From NCBI GenBank assembly GCA_965227145.1, contig OZ245730.1, positions 6,076,001 through 6,140,000 on the forward strand: a DNA stretch of 64,000 nt. The letters run 5' to 3'. The notes under the pieces are model-generated. The model saw only the letters and a list, made by a program, of their open reading frames with translations. It was not told where the DNA came from and searched no databases. Origin of the DNA: JACKAQ01 sp965227145 (GTDB lineage: Bacteria > Calditrichota > Calditrichia > RBG-13-44-9 > J075). The stretch's first letter is position 1; each line of letters begins with the position of its first letter. Made by a program: the position numbers and the translations under genes. Positions 9,016 to 17,076 of this stretch are shown here, one piece after another.

Positions 9016-10434
9016 ATGATGAACACAACCGATTTTCGAAAACACGCCCACGAACTGGTGGACTGGATGGCCGATTTTCTGGAAAACATCGAGTCGTTTC
9101 CGGTGAAATCGCCGGTTTCGCCGGGTGAAATTATCGCGCAGCTACCGGAAAATCCACCGGATGCGCCGCAGCCGTTTTCGCAGATAATGGCGGATTTTCA
9201 GCACATCATCGTGCCGGGAATGACGCACTGGCAGCATCCCAATTTTCATGCGTATTTTCCTGCGAACAGCAGCCCGCCCTCCGTGCTGGCGGAAATGCTC
9301 ACCGCAACGCTCGGTGCCCAATGCATGATCTGGCAAACTTCGCCCGCCGCCGCTGAGCTGGAAGAACGGATGATGCACTGGCTGCAGCAAATGACCGGAT
9401 TGCCGGAAACCTGGCACGGTGTCATTCAGGATACCGCGTCCTCCGCAACGCTGTGCAGCATTTTAACCGCCCGTGAGCAGCAGTCCCAATTTTCGGTGAA
9501 TCAACACGGGTTTTCCGGTGAAAAATATGTGGTGTACTGCTCGGAGCAAACCCATTCATCCATCGACAAAGCGGTGAAAATCGCCGGCATCGGCAGCGAT
9601 TTTTTGCGAAAGATTCCGGTGGACGATGCTTTTGCGATGCGAACGGATGCGCTTGCCGAAGCTATCGCAACGGACAAAGCCGCCGGTTTGCTGCCGCTGT
9701 GTGTTGTTGCCTCCATCGGAACAACCGGTTCGACCGCGATCGATCCGCTGCGGAAAATCGGGGGAATTTGCCGGGAAAACGGCATCTGGCTGCATGTGGA
9801 TGCAGCGTTTGCCGGAACCGCGCTGCTGCTGCCGGAATGCCGCGGGATGATCGACGGTATCGAGCTGGCGGACACGTTCGTTTTCAACCCGCATAAATGG
9901 ATGTTTACCAACTTCGATTGCAGCGCATATTTTGTGAAAGACAAAGGTGCGCTCATCCAAACCTTTGAAATTTTGCCGGAATATTTGAAAACCAGCGAAG
10001 ACAATCAGGTGAACAATTACCGCGATTGGGGCATTGCGCTGGGCAGGCGTTTCCGTGCGCTGAAGTTGTGGTTTGTGATTCGCACCTACGGCGTGAGCGG
10101 ATTGCAGGCGAAAATTCGCGAGCACATCCGTTTGGCGCAGGAATTTGTGAAATGGATCGAAAATGCAGATGATTTTGAGCTGCTCGCACCCGCGCCGCTG
10201 AACACGGTTTGCTTCCGGTTTCATCCCCATAAACTGATTGAAAACGATGCGTTAAATCAATTAAATTCAACGCTTTTGGAAAAATTGAACGCGACTGGCG
10301 AGGTGTATCTCACTCACACAAAATTGAACGGAATTTACACGTTGCGAATGGTGATCGGGCAAACCAATGTGGAACAGCGTCATGTGGAAAAAGCGTGGCA
10401 GTTGATTCGGGAAATCAGCGGGAAAGTGTCATAA
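9016..10434 (+). CDS. PLP-dependent aromatic amino acid decarboxylase family
   Basis: A 472-residue group II pyridoxal-phosphate decarboxylase, related to aromatic-L-amino-acid (DOPA/tryptophan/tyrosine/phenylalanine) decarboxylases. Landmarks are HWQHPNFHAYFPANSSPPSVL near the N-terminus, the glycine-poor cofactor segment with TASSAT, HVDAAFAGTALLLPE for the cofactor Asp, and NPHKWMFTNFDCSA with the Schiff-base lysine at about residue 294. Length is typical. It makes an amine from an aromatic amino acid; the exact substrate cannot be read. Two adjacent ATG codons (9016 and 9019) are possible starts. It is divergent from the cyclotransferase gene, with 172 bases between starts, and followed by a palindromic repeat. 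Confidence 0.92.
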   Translation: MMNTTDFRKHAHELVDWMADFLENIESFPVKSPVSPGEIIAQLPENPPDAPQPFSQIMADFQHIIVPGMTHWQHPNFHAYFPANSSPPSVLAEMLTATLGAQCMIWQTSPAAAELEERMMHWLQQMTGLPETWHGVIQDTASSATLCSILTAREQQSQFSVNQHGFSGEKYVVYCSEQTHSSIDKAVKIAGIGSDFLRKIPVDDAFAMRTDALAEAIATDKAAGLLPLCVVASIGTTGSTAIDPLRKIGGICRENGIWLHVDAAFAGTALLLPECRGMIDGIELADTFVFNPHKWMFTNFDCSAYFVKDKGALIQTFEILPEYLKTSEDNQVNNYRDWGIALGRRFRALKLWFVIRTYGVSGLQAKIREHIRLAQEFVKWIENADDFELLAPAPLNTVCFRFHPHKLIENDALNQLNSTLLEKLNATGEVYLTHTKLNGIYTLRMVIGQTNVEQRHVEKAWQLIREISGKVS

Positions 10435-10495
10435 AAGATATCGAGTTACAGGTTTGCACGGCAATCGTTTTATTTGTTGGGTTCCAGAAAATCAG

Positions 10496-10570
10496 GTCAT
10501 TCTGAACACAACGAAGTGAGGTGAAGCATCTGATATCTGTAAGATGCTTCGCTTTCGGCTCAAATGATTC
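10496..10570. repeat. palindromic REP-like repeat
   Basis: An imperfect palindrome with a perfect 9-base core, GAAGCATCT at 10523-10531 and AGATGCTTC at 10542-10550, flanked by longer partly matching arms that begin GTCATTCTGA and end TCGGCTCAAATGAT. This layout resembles a dispersed intergenic repeat seen in many environmental genomes (arms like GTCATTCTGAGCGAAG). It lies between the convergent decarboxylase and phosphoesterase genes. A second copy is not present in the window, so the family assignment rests on memory of the motif. Confidence 0.5.
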
Positions 10571-10602
10571 AATGTTGGTTTTTGAGCGAATCATCATCAA
10601 AT

Positions 10603-11082
10603 TTACAGCGGTTGCATGGTTTGCAAATCGATGATCTCCGGTTCCAGCTTGCCATCGCGGATGAGAATTCGCGCCACGGTAACCGGCAATTCGAATCGCC
10701 GCCGTCCGGCGCTGCCGGGATTCAAAAATATCACGCCGTTGCGTTCCTCGATGGACGGAATGTGCGAGTGCCCGTAAATTACCATGTCCATTCCCGCTGC
10801 CGCCGGATCGATATCCAAATCATCCAGAATGTGGATCATGTAAAAATGCTTTTCTGCGAATTCGACCACTTCGGTGATTGGCAAATCTGTTAATCCCTCG
10901 CCGTAATCCACGTTTCCGCGAACCGCGTACACCGGCGCTATTTCTCGCAAACGGGTCAGGATTTCGGAAATCCCGACATCGCCGGCATGTAAAATGATGT
11001 CGCTGCCTTCCAGCGCAGTTATCGCCTGTGGGCGCAGCAGCCCGTGTGTATCTGAAATACAGCCTATTTTTATCAAAGACAT
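10603..11082 (-). CDS. YfcE/MJ0936-type metallophosphoesterase
   Basis: A 159-residue calcineurin-like phosphoesterase with the metal-binding motifs in order: GCISDTHG, LHAGDVG, VRGNVD and VIYGHSHIP, then FLNPGSAGRRR. This matches the small YfcE/MJ0936 phosphodiesterases, which hydrolyse phosphodiester model substrates; the natural substrate is unknown. The ATG at 11082 follows a GGGAG ribosome site, while an upstream GTG at 11088 would add two residues and has poorer spacing. It is convergent with the decarboxylase and lies downstream of the terminator that closes the barrel-lipoprotein operon, so it probably has its own promoter. Confidence 0.9.
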   Translation of the reverse strand: MSLIKIGCISDTHGLLRPQAITALEGSDIILHAGDVGISEILTRLREIAPVYAVRGNVDYGEGLTDLPITEVVEFAEKHFYMIHILDDLDIDPAAAGMDMVIYGHSHIPSIEERNGVIFLNPGSAGRRRFELPVTVARILIRDGKLEPEIIDLQTMQPL

Positions 11083-11149
11083 TAACACTCCCGATAAATG
11101 CGTCTCGTCTGAAAATTAATGTTTTCAACGGCAAAATTACATTCAAAAT

Positions 11150-11175
11150 AAAAAAAGCCCTTCGTTTTGAAGGGC
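11150..11175 (-). terminator. Rho-independent terminator of the lipoprotein-barrel operon
   Basis: On the reverse strand, GCCCTTC (11169-11175 complement) pairs with GAAGGGC around a five-base loop and is followed by a run of seven T. It lies about 110 bases after the stop of the outer-membrane barrel gene and upstream of the phosphoesterase gene. Confidence 0.8.
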
Positions 11176-11195
11176 TTTCAGGTGAGGACATTGGC

Positions 11196-11277
11196 AGCGG
11201 GAAGTGTACATACAAATGGATGTAGAGTGCGAGACAAGGGAAACGCTTGCGGTGAAACCAGATCCCGCTACTCTACA
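11196..11277. other. possible pseudoknot-forming segment in 3' untranslated region
   Basis: Two inverted repeats interlock: AGCGGGA (11196-11202) with TCCCGCT (11263-11269), and TGTAGAGT (11221-11228) with ACTCTACA (11270-11277). Read in order they alternate, as in a pseudoknot. The segment lies between the barrel gene stop and its terminator. Matches of this length can arise by chance, so this is only a candidate structure. Confidence 0.3.
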
Positions 11278-11288
11278 GAGTTTTAAAT

Positions 11289-12575
11289 TTAAAAGCGGAA
11301 TCGGGTCGTGGCTGCCAGCGTGTAACCCCGGGTGTTGCTGCCGGAGAAACCGCCGTGATTGACAAATCCCAGATCCACAAACCAGTATTTCAGGTTGAGC
11401 CCGACGCCGAAAGCGGTGGAAAATCCCTGTTGTCCGCCAAAGGAAATACCGGCACGCAGCGGTAACAGCGGCACGCCTGTAAATTCTGACCCGACGGCGA
11501 AACGGGAATATTTCAACACACCCATGCTGGATGACAAACCTTGTTCGAATTCGCTGGAAACCATCAGTTTTTTGGTGAGTCGATAGCTGACACCGAAATC
11601 CAGCACAGCGGGCAGCCGGGTGCTGAAACTGCCGGTGACAAACGAGGTATCTTCCGAAACCAGAACGCTGTCGTTGTCGTCATCGAAGGTGTTGGAATTG
11701 ATGGCAAAATTATCTGCTTCCACCGAATATTGGTGAATTTCCGTACCGGATTGCCAGTTTACGCTGCCAAACGCATTCAGCACCGCCGCGCTGATGGTCA
11801 GTTTTTGGTTAGATTGCATCACCAAACCGATGTCGTAACCGAAGCCGGAGCCGCCGCTGGCCTGGCGCATTTCCAGCATGCCGTTAAAATCCGTGGTCGG
11901 ATTATCGGCGCTCAGATTTTGGAAATATCCCTCTGCGCTCGTCACCTCTGCATATTGCAATCCAACGATGTATTTTGCCGTCATCCCGATGGCCGCAAAA
12001 TCAAACATGCCGCCGCGCAAAAATTTAACCGGGAACCCTAACCCAAGCGATAGTGCGGCGCCGCCCCAACCGGTGCCCGCAGCGTTGGAAAAATCGTATG
12101 TTCGCCCGAGATCGGCGTTGCCGTAAAGCCCGATTTCGGCGATCTCCCGCGGGAGATTAAAATAGCCGTTGCCCATCCCCGTTAGCGAAAGGCTGAATTT
12201 GGGCATGTACAGCGCAAACGTATTCAGCTTTGCGGAGAAGTTGCCCTGCAATCCACTGTTCGGTATCGAATTGAGAATATTGGATTTATCGCTGCTGCTC
12301 AGCGAATCGCCCGTGGTGAAATACTGATTATACAGCCCTTTGCTGAGCCCGTTATTCGAAAGTCCCACACTGCCGGAAAGCAGGTTGAATTCGAAATTAA
12401 ACGCATGACGCAACGCCAGCGTAGCCGGATTTGCGCCGACCTGTTCCAGCCCGCGCGTATCTGCGGCGTTGCTGAAAGCCATTCCCGCACCGCGCGCATC
12501 GATCACTTGCTGGGCAAGCACCGACGCCGAGAGCGTCAGAAATAGGGTAAGCCATATCAATTTATTTATTTTCAT
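11289..12575 (-). CDS. outer-membrane beta-barrel protein (DUF5723-like)
   Basis: A 428-residue predicted outer-membrane barrel. It starts with a cleavable signal (MKINKLIWLTLFLTLSASVLA, cut before QQV) and ends in TTRFRF, the alternating aromatic C-terminus recognised by the BAM machinery. The body is rich in Gly and alternating hydrophobic strands, with ARGAGMAFSNAADTRGLEQVGANPATLAL near the start, as in PorV/DUF5723-like proteins of FCB bacteria. The ATG at 12575 follows a perfect AGGAGG; an in-frame start at 12617 would overlap the upstream lipoprotein gene. The spacing of 25 bases to that gene indicates one operon. It could carry or anchor the lipoprotein; function unknown. Confidence 0.75.
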   Translation of the reverse strand: MKINKLIWLTLFLTLSASVLAQQVIDARGAGMAFSNAADTRGLEQVGANPATLALRHAFNFEFNLLSGSVGLSNNGLSKGLYNQYFTTGDSLSSSDKSNILNSIPNSGLQGNFSAKLNTFALYMPKFSLSLTGMGNGYFNLPREIAEIGLYGNADLGRTYDFSNAAGTGWGGAALSLGLGFPVKFLRGGMFDFAAIGMTAKYIVGLQYAEVTSAEGYFQNLSADNPTTDFNGMLEMRQASGGSGFGYDIGLVMQSNQKLTISAAVLNAFGSVNWQSGTEIHQYSVEADNFAINSNTFDDDNDSVLVSEDTSFVTGSFSTRLPAVLDFGVSYRLTKKLMVSSEFEQGLSSSMGVLKYSRFAVGSEFTGVPLLPLRAGISFGGQQGFSTAFGVGLNLKYWFVDLGFVNHGGFSGSNTRGYTLAATTRFRF

Positions 12576-12600
12576 TTTGTAAATCCTCCTTTGATCCCCG

Positions 12601-14742
12601 TCAATCTTTGATGACAACTTTAACCTGAGCCAAACCGGAAACGGTCACAAAATCGCTGGCGCGCAGTGCGACAGTTTCTCCTGTGTCGTCCAGCCGCAGC
12701 TCAAAGCCCACATTTACCGGCGTATTTTTGAAGATGCGGAATTCCTCCTGCGTCAGCGAAAGAAACACCTGGCTTTGCTGCGGCGTGTCCACATATCCGG
12801 TGATGCTGTTGACCGTTGCCGGCGAAAGCGCAATCGTTTTGGTGAATTCCAGCGAGGCATTAAAATAGGTCGAATCGTAAATATCCGTGTGCTGCGGATC
12901 TGCACTGACAACCAGCCGGATGCTGCCGCTCAGCGGCGTTCCGTTCAGCACGTTCAGCGAAAGCTCCGCCTGTTCCAGATTTTCGTCGGACGCATCGCGG
13001 ATATCCTGATCGATGTCGTCATCCGTCAATTCGTTCACGTCGCCGGTGTACAGCGCATCGCCTTCAATCCGCAAACGGAAGGGCGTGGAAAAACTGTAAT
13101 TGCCGGTAATCAGGCTGTTTTGGTTGATTTCCACTGCGCCGTTGCCCACGGCTTGCCCGTAGGTGCGGATGCGTGTCGGCAGCACATTCAGAAAATCCGC
13201 CGCCACTTCACCCGGAACGGAAATGTAGGAAATGCCCGGATTTCCCGGGTAGCCCGGCACGATCTGCTGATTCACCAATTCCAGCCGTGCGGAGTCCGTC
13301 ACCACCCCGTTTTTTTCGTGATAACCGACGATGGTCAAATCAAATGTCATATCTTCGATATAAAATTCGTTGGCGAGTTGCAGCATGAAATCCACATTTT
13401 CCAACCGGATGTTATCGGGAATATCTTCGTAATCCATCACATCCGTCTCTTCGTACGGCTCGATTTCGAATACCTGATTTTCAAGATATCCGCTCATCGA
13501 TTGGAAAATAATTGAATCGATTTGCACGCCGATGCTCACCCGATCCGTTGCGCGGAGATGCACGATATTTGCTGTCGGATCGGTGATAATGCGATATTCC
13601 GTGAAAATGCTGTCGATGTATTCGCCGGGATTGTCCGGGTTTGCCAGCAGCATGTTGTCCAGCGGAACATCCAGCGAAGCAGTGCCGTTTTGCGGCACGT
13701 TCATCACGCCGCTATACGGCAAGCCCGCGGTGGTGATGATGTTCGGCATGCGGTATTCCAATTGCATATCCACATTTGTCTGATTCAGAAAATCCAGTTG
13801 AATGCGTCCGCTTTCGATAACCGCTTCGCTCAAACTGGCGCGGTCGTCCAGTTGAAAACCGCCGCGTTCGGTGGTTTCCTGCTGCTCGATGCGGGCAATG
13901 GCTTCGTCCACTTCCATTTGTTCCAGCACCACATCCAGCTCAACGCCGGATTCATTCAGCGTTTGGCTGTTTAGTTGGAACGCGGTTGGTTCTGCAATCG
14001 GCAACACAAAATCGAGATGCAACGGCGCATAAATCCAGATGTCGCTGTTCAGTTCGGCAACGCGTTCCACTGTGCTGCCGGTAGTGACCACTTCGTCAAT
14101 CAAAAACGTAACCAGCTCAGTGCCAAAACTGTCGGTAACGCTCACTTCGAAGCCGTTGGGCTGCGATGGATTCGGTCCGACCGGGATTGGCATTGTGTTG
14201 GTAAACCGGAGGCGCAGCTGGCCATCCGTCACCCGGAATCCGACAAAATCGTTGGATTTCAGTCGCGATGGCGCCGGATCGAACGTGGTGTCTGCAATGC
14301 TGAACGGAATGGTTTGCCCGCCGGAAACCAGATTGGCAAGTTCCGGGAAAAACGATCCCAGCGTAATTTGCCCGGATTTCAACGCTTCCAGATTGTTGAG
14401 CTTCATATTACCCAGCTCAAATGAGTGCGTTGTATCGACAGCGCCGGCGTTGAAATCCGCCGCCGAAATTTCGATCGATTCCAGCTCGCCGTCAAACGAG
14501 AGAAACAGCGCGGAATCCGCACCCTGAACAACAATCGTAGAATCGTTGACGATCTCCCGCAGTTTGAACGTTTCATTACCGATGGGAACGTTCAGTTCAA
14601 CGCTCCACGTCGGCAAAACCGGATCTTTTACGGAAAGATCGCAACCGAACACCAGCAAAATTGCCAGTATTAACCATTTTGGTGAAATAAACCGGTGGGA
14701 CACTGTCGCAGTGGACAGCCTGTTGGGCGGTGTGCGCCTCAT
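12601..14742 (-). CDS. large lipoprotein of unknown function
   Basis: A 713-residue predicted lipoprotein. After a basic start comes a hydrophobic helix ending in the lipobox LVFGC, with DLS behind it, so export and lipid attachment are likely. The mature part is acidic, rich in strands and Asn/Asp/Thr, and has no catalytic motif that I recognise; it resembles surface lipoproteins of FCB bacteria built of repeated beta-sandwich modules. A GGAGGAAGG site precedes the ATG. The barrel gene follows 25 bases later, so they probably form a pair. The family is not recognised. Confidence 0.75.
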   Translation of the reverse strand: MRRTPPNRLSTATVSHRFISPKWLILAILLVFGCDLSVKDPVLPTWSVELNVPIGNETFKLREIVNDSTIVVQGADSALFLSFDGELESIEISAADFNAGAVDTTHSFELGNMKLNNLEALKSGQITLGSFFPELANLVSGGQTIPFSIADTTFDPAPSRLKSNDFVGFRVTDGQLRLRFTNTMPIPVGPNPSQPNGFEVSVTDSFGTELVTFLIDEVVTTGSTVERVAELNSDIWIYAPLHLDFVLPIAEPTAFQLNSQTLNESGVELDVVLEQMEVDEAIARIEQQETTERGGFQLDDRASLSEAVIESGRIQLDFLNQTNVDMQLEYRMPNIITTAGLPYSGVMNVPQNGTASLDVPLDNMLLANPDNPGEYIDSIFTEYRIITDPTANIVHLRATDRVSIGVQIDSIIFQSMSGYLENQVFEIEPYEETDVMDYEDIPDNIRLENVDFMLQLANEFYIEDMTFDLTIVGYHEKNGVVTDSARLELVNQQIVPGYPGNPGISYISVPGEVAADFLNVLPTRIRTYGQAVGNGAVEINQNSLITGNYSFSTPFRLRIEGDALYTGDVNELTDDDIDQDIRDASDENLEQAELSLNVLNGTPLSGSIRLVVSADPQHTDIYDSTYFNASLEFTKTIALSPATVNSITGYVDTPQQSQVFLSLTQEEFRIFKNTPVNVGFELRLDDTGETVALRASDFVTVSGLAQVKVVIKD

Positions 14743-15057
14743 TGTCCTTCCTCCCTGAATTTGTCATTCTTCCCTGAATTATTTATGCCGTTCCACCGTT
14801 TAGAACGGAGCGCCAACTGCTTTTCTAACGTTTTAGCAGTTGCCCTTGCTATATTCTCTTATCGCGTGCGATGTATAAAAACTTTACATTTTATTTCGAT
14901 TTTTAAATCACCCACGGCAAATCGCTTGAAAAAACCGGCAGACACGCTTAAATTACCACCTTCGAAAACCCCGTTATTGCAACATTCGCAGCAGCTTTCC
15001 GTTGAAGTAGCGTAGTTCAAAAAAAAATATTCACAACCCGGATTTGAGGATAATCGA
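14743..15057. other. 315-base divergent promoter region
   Basis: The stretch separates the lipoprotein-barrel operon (minus) from the oxidoreductase-TRAP operon (plus). A sigma70-like promoter for the plus side is recognisable (separate entry). Nothing coding is seen. The minus-side promoter could not be located with confidence. Confidence 0.6.
14926..14954 (+). promoter_or_regulatory. sigma70-like promoter of the oxidoreductase-TRAP operon
   Basis: TTGAAA at 14926-14931, a 17-base spacer and TAAATT at 14949-14954. The predicted start near 14961 leaves a leader of about 97 bases before the oxidoreductase ATG. Confidence 0.5.
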
Positions 15058-17076
15058 ATGTCAGAACAGCGGTTCAACACCACCTGCACAATGGATTGCC
15101 CGGACACCTGCGCCCTGAAAATCACCGTTCGGGACGGGAAAATTTCCCGGATAGCCGGAGCAGAAAACGGTCACCCGAACACCAACGGGTTTATTTGCAC
15201 CAAAGTATCGCGATTTGCGCGACGTGTTTATCACCGGGATCGCGTGCTGCATCCCCTGCGCCGCACCGGCGCCAAAGGTGACGGGAAATTCGAACGAATC
15301 AGCTGGGATGCGGCAATCGCCGAAATTGCGGAGCGATTTTCCGCAATCCGCGAAAAATGGGGTGGCGAAGCGATTCTCCCGTATCACTATGGCGGCAGCA
15401 ACGGGTTGCTCGGCGATGAGCTGCTCGATCACTATTTTTTCGCGAAAATCGGGGCTTCGCGCTGTGTGAAAACGCTGTGCGCCGCGCCGACATCCGCCAT
15501 CGCGATGGAAATGTATGGCAAAATGCCCGGCGTTGCGTTTGACGATTTTCCGAAAGCGACATTTATTTTGCTGTGGGGCGTCAATCCAAAAGTGTCGCAC
15601 ATCCATTTGATGCCGTATTTGCGACAAGCGCGAAAAAACGGCGCGTTTATCGCATCGGTTGATCCCCGCAATAATTTTTCGGACAGCGAAATTGATTTGC
15701 ACATTCCGGTGCTGCCCGGCGCGGATCTGCCGCTGGCGCTCGGAATGATTCATTTTTGGCAAAAAAACAATCTGCTCGATACCGGTTTTATCAACAAAAA
15801 TGCCGTAAATGCCCAACCGCTGCTCGATGCCGCCGCCGAATGGTCGCCCGAAAAAGCGGCAAAAACCGCCGGCGTATCGCCGGAAAATATGCAGTTGCTC
15901 GCCCAAAAATATGCCGAAAGCGCACCTGCGTTGCTGCGCTGCGGTTGGGGCGTGGAGCGAAACGCCAACGGCGGACAGGCGGTCGCCGCTATTTTGGCGA
16001 TGCCCGCGTTGCTCGGTAAATTTGGCGTTCCCGGCGGCGGATACACCCTCAGCAACAGCGGCGCGTTCAAATTGGATAAATCGAAAATTCTGGGTGATTT
16101 CGAATGGCACTCCCGCGAATTCAACCAAACCAAACTTGGCGAATTGCTGAATGATTCACAACTCAATCCGCCCGCAAAAGCGCTGTTCGTTTACAATTGC
16201 AATCCGGTTGCCACTGTGCCGGATCAGCAATCGGTGATTCGCGGATTGCTGCGCGACGATCTGTTTACCGTTGTTCACGAGCAGGTGATGACCGATACGG
16301 CGCTGCTCGCGGATATCGTTTTGCCGGCGGTTACGTTTCTGGAACAGTGGGAAATCAAACGGGCGTACGGCGCGTACGCTGCCGGCGGCGTTCAACCGGT
16401 GATTCCCGCCTGCGGCGAAGCGCTGCCGAATGAAGCCGTTTTCGCGGCGCTCGGCCGGGCGCTCGGTTTCGACGATCCCCCGTTTCAGTGGGATTCGCAA
16501 ACCTGGTTCGAAAAAGTTGCTGCCGGTTTGAAATTCAACGGAAAGCCCGGCCAAACCCCGGTTTTCCGGCAGGGGAAAATCCAAACTGTTGATTTCGACG
16601 GTGGAAATCCGGTGCAATTCGGCAACGTTTTTCCGCGAACAGCAGACGGCAAAATCCAGCTGCTGCCGCCCGCGTTGGGCGATGCGCCGTTTCGCTATCA
16701 GCCGGTTCGCAGCGATGTGCATCCGCTGGCGCTCATCAGTCCGGCAAATAACAAAATGATTTCCAGCAGCCTCGGCGAATTCAATTATCCGAAATTGTTT
16801 GTGACCCTTCATCCCGACGATGCCGCTGCCCGCGACATTGCCAATGGCGATGCCGTCCGGGTTTTTAACGAACTCGGCGAAGTGCATTGCCACGCGGAAA
16901 TCAGCGGCGCCGTGCGTCCCGGCGTTGTTGCCATGCCCAAAGGCGCGTGGCGAAAATCGGCGATCAACCATGCGACATCGACAACGCTTTGTCCGCAAAC
17001 CATCAATCGCGTTGCCGGCGGCGCATGTTTTAACGATGCCCGTGTGGAAATCGCCAAACTGAAAATGCCCGTATGA
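15058..17076 (+). CDS. molybdopterin oxidoreductase, DMSO reductase family
   Basis: A 672-residue Mo/W-bis-MGD enzyme. The N-terminus holds the 4Fe-4S ligands C10, C14, C18 and C47 (TTCTMDCPDTC and GFICTK), then the cofactor domains with ISWDAAIAEIAERF, LLWGVNPKVSH, SVDPRNNFSDSEID, and the C-terminal MGD-binding domain with LHPDDAAARDIANGDAVRVF. A Cys in KTLCAAPTS sits where the metal ligand lies in related enzymes. No Tat signal is present, so it should act in the cytoplasm. Its substrate is unknown. It overlaps the following TRAP permease by ATGA, so the two are translationally coupled and may act on one compound. No separate iron-sulfur or membrane subunit is nearby. Confidence 0.9.
   Translation: MSEQRFNTTCTMDCPDTCALKITVRDGKISRIAGAENGHPNTNGFICTKVSRFARRVYHRDRVLHPLRRTGAKGDGKFERISWDAAIAEIAERFSAIREKWGGEAILPYHYGGSNGLLGDELLDHYFFAKIGASRCVKTLCAAPTSAIAMEMYGKMPGVAFDDFPKATFILLWGVNPKVSHIHLMPYLRQARKNGAFIASVDPRNNFSDSEIDLHIPVLPGADLPLALGMIHFWQKNNLLDTGFINKNAVNAQPLLDAAAEWSPEKAAKTAGVSPENMQLLAQKYAESAPALLRCGWGVERNANGGQAVAAILAMPALLGKFGVPGGGYTLSNSGAFKLDKSKILGDFEWHSREFNQTKLGELLNDSQLNPPAKALFVYNCNPVATVPDQQSVIRGLLRDDLFTVVHEQVMTDTALLADIVLPAVTFLEQWEIKRAYGAYAAGGVQPVIPACGEALPNEAVFAALGRALGFDDPPFQWDSQTWFEKVAAGLKFNGKPGQTPVFRQGKIQTVDFDGGNPVQFGNVFPRTADGKIQLLPPALGDAPFRYQPVRSDVHPLALISPANNKMISSSLGEFNYPKLFVTLHPDDAAARDIANGDAVRVFNELGEVHCHAEISGAVRPGVVAMPKGAWRKSAINHATSTTLCPQTINRVAGGACFNDARVEIAKLKMPV

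Noticed and set aside
8844..9089. An N-terminal extension of the glutaminyl cyclotransferase
   Set aside because: It would overlap the divergent decarboxylase gene and hide the signal peptide; the ATG at 8843 is preferred.
15061..16128. A 355-codon open frame opposite the molybdopterin enzyme
   Set aside because: Antisense shadow; the sense frame has all Fe-S and cofactor motifs.
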